Part shown: positions 53,076 through 56,191 of the stretch, in pieces | Layout: every line of letters begins with the position of its first letter | Position numbering within the stretch: position 1 is the first letter of the stretch | NCBI RefSeq assembly: GCF_002902625.1 | Contig: NZ_PPRG01000020.1 | Location: forward strand, 1 to 56,191 | DNA: 56,191 bases | DNA from: Staphylococcus devriesei | Lineage (GTDB): Bacteria; Bacillota; Bacilli; Staphylococcales; Staphylococcaceae | Direction of reading: 5' to 3' | Notes under the pieces: generated by a model | Told to the model about the DNA's origin: nothing | Database searches by the model: none | Seen by the model: only the letters and a program-made list of their open reading frames with translations | Made by a program: the position numbers and the translations under genes

Positions 53076-53723
53076 TTATGCTCGCTCAGCAAAGATATTC
53101 ATCGCATTATCATAACTTAAAATTGTAATGACTTCATTGCGTTTAACGATAATGACCTTATTCGTTTCATCTTTAGTAACTATTTCCACTTCATTACCTA
53201 TGGAAATATCCTTACTTGACAGATATACAAGTAACTCTGTTTTATCCCGCACGCGCTTAATCGCTACAGTATCCCCAGGCTCATAATCTAAAATTGAGGT
53301 CGTGTATTTCTCAACAAAATGACTATCACGCGGAATGATGCCGCCATGCGGACATGATTCAGGATAATTTAATATTTTATCTAACCTTTCAACAAATAAA
53401 TCGGAAACTCGATGCTCTAGGATTTCTGCTTCTTGATGGACTTCTTCCCAATTATATTGTAAAACTTCTATTAAAAATAACTCCAACAGACGATGGCGTT
53501 TGATAATACCTAGCGTATGTTTTAGGCCTTCATCTGACAGTCTGACACCTTTATAATGCTTGGTTTCAACGTATCCGGCTTTCTCTAGACGCCCTACCAT
53601 TTCACTAACTGAAGGAGGCTTAATATTCAAATACTGAGATAATATTTTATTTGAGACAAAGGATTTATCTCCACCGTTCGCTAATATTGCTTTAAGATAA
53701 TCCTCTTTTTCTTCAGTTAACAT
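53076..53723 (-). CDS. mntR: MntR, DtxR-family manganese-dependent regulator
   Basis: This protein of 215 residues has the DtxR-family helix-turn-helix (about 22-60: VSNKILSQYLNIKPPSVSEMVGRLEKAGYVE), the metal-binding and dimer domain (about 65-140, with HRLLELFLIEVL, EAEILEHRVSD and CPHGG) and a C-terminal SH3-like FeoA domain (about 150-215), as in S. epidermidis SirR and S. aureus MntR. It represses manganese uptake genes when Mn2+ is plentiful. Two adjacent ATGs are possible starts; the second is better spaced from GAGGTG. The mntABC/sitABC genes that usually lie divergent to it are not here. Confidence 0.9.
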   Translation of the reverse strand: MLTEEKEDYLKAILANGGDKSFVSNKILSQYLNIKPPSVSEMVGRLEKAGYVETKHYKGVRLSDEGLKHTLGIIKRHRLLELFLIEVLQYNWEEVHQEAEILEHRVSDLFVERLDKILNYPESCPHGGIIPRDSHFVEKYTTSILDYEPGDTVAIKRVRDKTELLVYLSSKDISIGNEVEIVTKDETNKVIIVKRNEVITILSYDNAMNIFAERA

Positions 53724-53867
53724 CATTTCACCTCACACATGCATTCACTTTATTGTACCATGATTTTGACCTTAGTGTTATGCCCTCAATATTGAAAAAT
53801 TAGTATTAAATAGTCTTAATCTTCATATATAGGGTAATCGTTTATGTTAACATTTTCAAAAATAAAG

Positions 53868-53930
53868 AGTGAGTTGGAACATTAGTCATTTGCCTTCTAC
53901 ACAAATTCTAATATTTATTTCCAACCCACT
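53868..53930 (-). terminator. Terminator of the antiporter gene
   Basis: AGTGAGTTGGAA (53868-53879) pairs with TTCCAACCCACT (53919-53930) with one wobble. It lies 29 bp past the antiporter stop, and on the minus strand CTTTATTTTT follows. Confidence 0.7.
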
Positions 53931-53958
53931 ATATTTAATGTTTGATAAGCAACTTGTT

Positions 53959-56001
53959 TTAATCCGTTAAGCTATCTACGATAACCATTTCATCATAATT
54001 TATCGCTTCTCTTAATTTCAATGCTGTACTCTCAGTAATTTCATCATTGTCAACTAAGTTAGCTAAAATACGTCGTTGCTCTCTTAAAGCATTTAATTTA
54101 ATTTTGGTAATTGAATCTTCCGCACGTGTGTTAAAGAAATTAGAAGGAGATAAGTTATCAATTCTCATAAGATAACCATCACAAATCATTCCCACTTCTA
54201 ATTTATTATCTTCGTTTGCCTCATTAACTAGACGACTTACTACATTATAATGGACAAGCTTGTTAATCTTAGATAATTCCATCAAGTTATCCGTTACACT
54301 TAATGATGAAGCCGCATTTGTACGTATACGTATACGACGTTTTAAGAGCATTGCTCTTACGCCAACAATCATACGACGAATTAATGAAGCTTGTTTATAT
54401 ACTTGAGTTCGTTCAGCGTAGCGCATATAGTTTTCTAAGACACTCGCCGTAATTTCACCTTTATTTGCTAATTGTTCAAGTGTTTTAGTCTCTACATTAA
54501 ATGCAATACGTTGAAGTCGTTCAAGTTCTTTTGAGTTTTCGTCATCCTTTTCAACGGAATTAAGGAAAGTCAATTTATCATGATATTCTTTAATCACGTT
54601 GCCGTAACGATAACTCGTTTCGAATGCAGAATGTTGATTTAAATAGTCTATAACATGTTCAAGAATATATATTCTGGCTTCTTTAAAGTTCATACTTCCG
54701 ATTTTAGCTTTCGGTTTACTAGACGTCACGAACGGTAGAAGTACTTGTGCTATAACAAGACTGATGATGACCATACCTGAAGAAATAAATAACAAGTCAT
54801 TACGATAAGTAAATGCATGATGATTTGCTAAATAGTACGGTAATGTTAGTGCGATAGCCAATGAAATTGTACCGTGCACGCCACATAGTGTCATGATTAA
54901 AGCATACATACTACGTTTAGGCGGTTTTTCTTTCTTCTTATCTTCACCCTCATCATTCATTAATTTTTGGAATGGACTAACAGATAAGTAGAACCATGGA
55001 TATAGAACATATACCCATATAAATCTAAATAGATAAACAGCCAAGGCTACTAAGGCAGTAATAGCAACTAAGAATAATAAGTTATGTGGTTCAGTTTTTA
55101 CAATATTTCCAATAACTTCTGGAACTAAAAATCCTAATATTGAAAAAACAAAACCATTTAATGCATAACCTAGAATATTCCAAGTATGGTTGTAACTCAT
55201 TTGAAGACGTGTCCGTGTTTGAGCAATACGATCACGTTCAAATCCATGCACTAGACCAGCAACCACTGCAGCGATAATACCTGAGGCGTGGAACATTTCT
55301 GCCACTAAGTAAGTCACAAAAGGTGTCAGTAACTGTAGAAATGTAAACATATTAATGTTTTCAATACCACGTCTAGTAAGCGTCAAACGGAATCTTACAA
55401 GTGCAATACCTATAAGCAAACCGACAATTGCCCCGCCAATTGAAGCAATTAAGAATTGTTGAACCGCTTCAAATAATGAAAATGTTCCAGTAATTAATAC
55501 ACCAACTGCAATTTTAAAAGAAATGATACCAGCCGCATCATTAAGTAATGATTCGCCTTCTAAAATAGTCATAGCGCCTTTCGGTAGGACTTTTCCTTGA
55601 GTAATAGCTTGCACAGCTACGGCATCAGTAGGACATAGAATGGCAGCTACAGCAAATGCCGCGCCGATTGGCAAGTCGGGCCAAATCCAATGAATAAATA
55701 ACCCAACACCTATCACTGTTGTGATAACGAGCCCTAATGCCATTAACATAACTGGTTTAATATAACGACGTAAGTGAACTCGAGAAACATTAACGCCTTC
55801 TACGAACAGTAAAGGTGCGATGGTCGCTACCATAAATAACTCGGAATCGAAGTTAAATTCCACAGGCACTGGTAATAAAAAGAGGAGCATTCCTAATGCA
55901 ATTTGTATGAATGCTAGAGGTACTTTAGGAATAAAAGTATGAACAAAGGAGCTTATAATAACTACAGCCAGAAATATCAGAATCGTTTCAAATATTTCCA
56001 A
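53959..56001 (-). CDS. CPA1-family Na+/H+ antiporter (NhaP type)
   Basis: This 680-residue protein has 12-13 membrane helices (about 1-425), with the CPA1 ion-site motif CPTDAVAVQAI near residue 126 and LEGESLLNDAAGI near 151, plus GVHGTISLAIALTLP near 376. It also has a 250-residue cytoplasmic tail, longer than in small NhaP proteins. It should exchange external protons for internal Na+ or K+. The start is TTG at 56001, preceded by GGGGTGG. The tail (HVIDYLNQHSAFETSYRYGNVIKEYHDKL...) is helical and probably regulatory. It ends in a terminator; the promoter lies near the contig edge. Confidence 0.87.
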   Translation of the reverse strand: MEIFETILIFLAVVIISSFVHTFIPKVPLAFIQIALGMLLFLLPVPVEFNFDSELFMVATIAPLLFVEGVNVSRVHLRRYIKPVMLMALGLVITTVIGVGLFIHWIWPDLPIGAAFAVAAILCPTDAVAVQAITQGKVLPKGAMTILEGESLLNDAAGIISFKIAVGVLITGTFSLFEAVQQFLIASIGGAIVGLLIGIALVRFRLTLTRRGIENINMFTFLQLLTPFVTYLVAEMFHASGIIAAVVAGLVHGFERDRIAQTRTRLQMSYNHTWNILGYALNGFVFSILGFLVPEVIGNIVKTEPHNLLFLVAITALVALAVYLFRFIWVYVLYPWFYLSVSPFQKLMNDEGEDKKKEKPPKRSMYALIMTLCGVHGTISLAIALTLPYYLANHHAFTYRNDLLFISSGMVIISLVIAQVLLPFVTSSKPKAKIGSMNFKEARIYILEHVIDYLNQHSAFETSYRYGNVIKEYHDKLTFLNSVEKDDENSKELERLQRIAFNVETKTLEQLANKGEITASVLENYMRYAERTQVYKQASLIRRMIVGVRAMLLKRRIRIRTNAASSLSVTDNLMELSKINKLVHYNVVSRLVNEANEDNKLEVGMICDGYLMRIDNLSPSNFFNTRAEDSITKIKLNALREQRRILANLVDNDEITESTALKLREAINYDEMVIVDSLTD

Positions 56002-56172
56002 ACTTCCACCCCATTATTTTTTGTTATTTAATTGGAGCAATAAGACGAACAAAGTGCGAAATGTTTTTCTGTTTATTTATATTCAAAATGATGTATCTTA
56101 CACTCTCAATTGATTAATTACTATTTTACCATTAATACGTAAGTGACGTAACTAACTTGCACTATCTATAAT

Positions 56173-56191
56173 CTGTCTCTTATACACATCT
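56173..56191. other. Tn5/Nextera mosaic-end adapter sequence at the right edge
   Basis: The last 19 bases, CTGTCTCTTATACACATCT, are exactly the complement of the Tn5 mosaic end AGATGTGTATAAGAGACAG used in tagmentation libraries. It stops precisely at the window edge with no IS50 sequence attached, so it is untrimmed adapter and not genomic DNA. Confidence 0.95.

Noticed and set aside
56173-56191. A real Tn5 or IS50 end inserted in the chromosome
   Set aside because: Only the 19-bp mosaic end is present, exactly at the edge, which is how untrimmed tagmentation adapters look.

Overview
This window is a chromosomal stretch from a low-GC Firmicute, almost certainly a non-aureus Staphylococcus. 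Its gene order matches the conserved staphylococcal block that runs from mntR through the teichoic acid genes, pbp4/abcA, fhuCBG, graXRS-vraFG, pit, rbf/sarX and uppP to mgrA. Protein details differ from S. aureus, and a poly(glycerol phosphate) polymerase of the S. epidermidis TagF type sits between abcA and nupC, so a coagulase-negative species is likely. I cannot name the species from sequence alone. There are no rRNA or tRNA genes, no CRISPR array, no insertion sequence and no prophage. The last 19 bases are exactly the Tn5/Nextera mosaic end, so the right edge is a library artefact, and the left edge cuts a CobW-type gene.

Left third (1-20.6 kb): the global regulator MgrA; a CydDC-type ABC exporter; UppP; a three-gene set (lysine-rich coiled-coil protein, UPF0178 protein, LOG-family protein) behind a convincing sigma-B promoter; small stress, lipoprotein and membrane genes; a frameshifted DUF456 gene coupled to an MFS transporter; a LysR regulator; a DUF402 protein; a coupled YebC-cupin pair; the biofilm regulators SarX and Rbf; a BI-1 family membrane protein; and a secreted LysM-CHAP cell-wall hydrolase.

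Middle (20.7-38.5 kb): the Pit phosphate transporter with its DUF47 partner, preceded by TTTACA repeats at 11-bp phase; the cationic-peptide sensing and resistance system graXRS-vraFG; an acetyltransferase and an esterase; a YkvI-type transporter; a DhaM subunit left without DhaK and DhaL; the Fur-controlled ferric-hydroxamate importer fhuCBG; a YitT protein; a small RNA that fits RsaD (CodY box, promoter, about 172 nt, terminator); and the nucleoside transporter nupC.

Right third (38.8-56 kb): cell-envelope genes. These are tagF and a TagE/TarM-like glycosyltransferase, the divergent abcA/pbp4 pair, tagD-tarX-tagB, the divergent WTA exporter genes tagG/tagH flanked by two near-identical intergenic repeats, and tagA. 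They are followed by an M50-like membrane protease, mntR (without adjacent mntABC) and a CPA1 Na+/H+ antiporter. Together the genes make, decorate, export and cross-link around wall teichoic acid. Regulators in the window (MgrA, GraRS, Rbf/SarX) are known in S. aureus to control envelope, autolysis, peptide resistance and biofilm genes.
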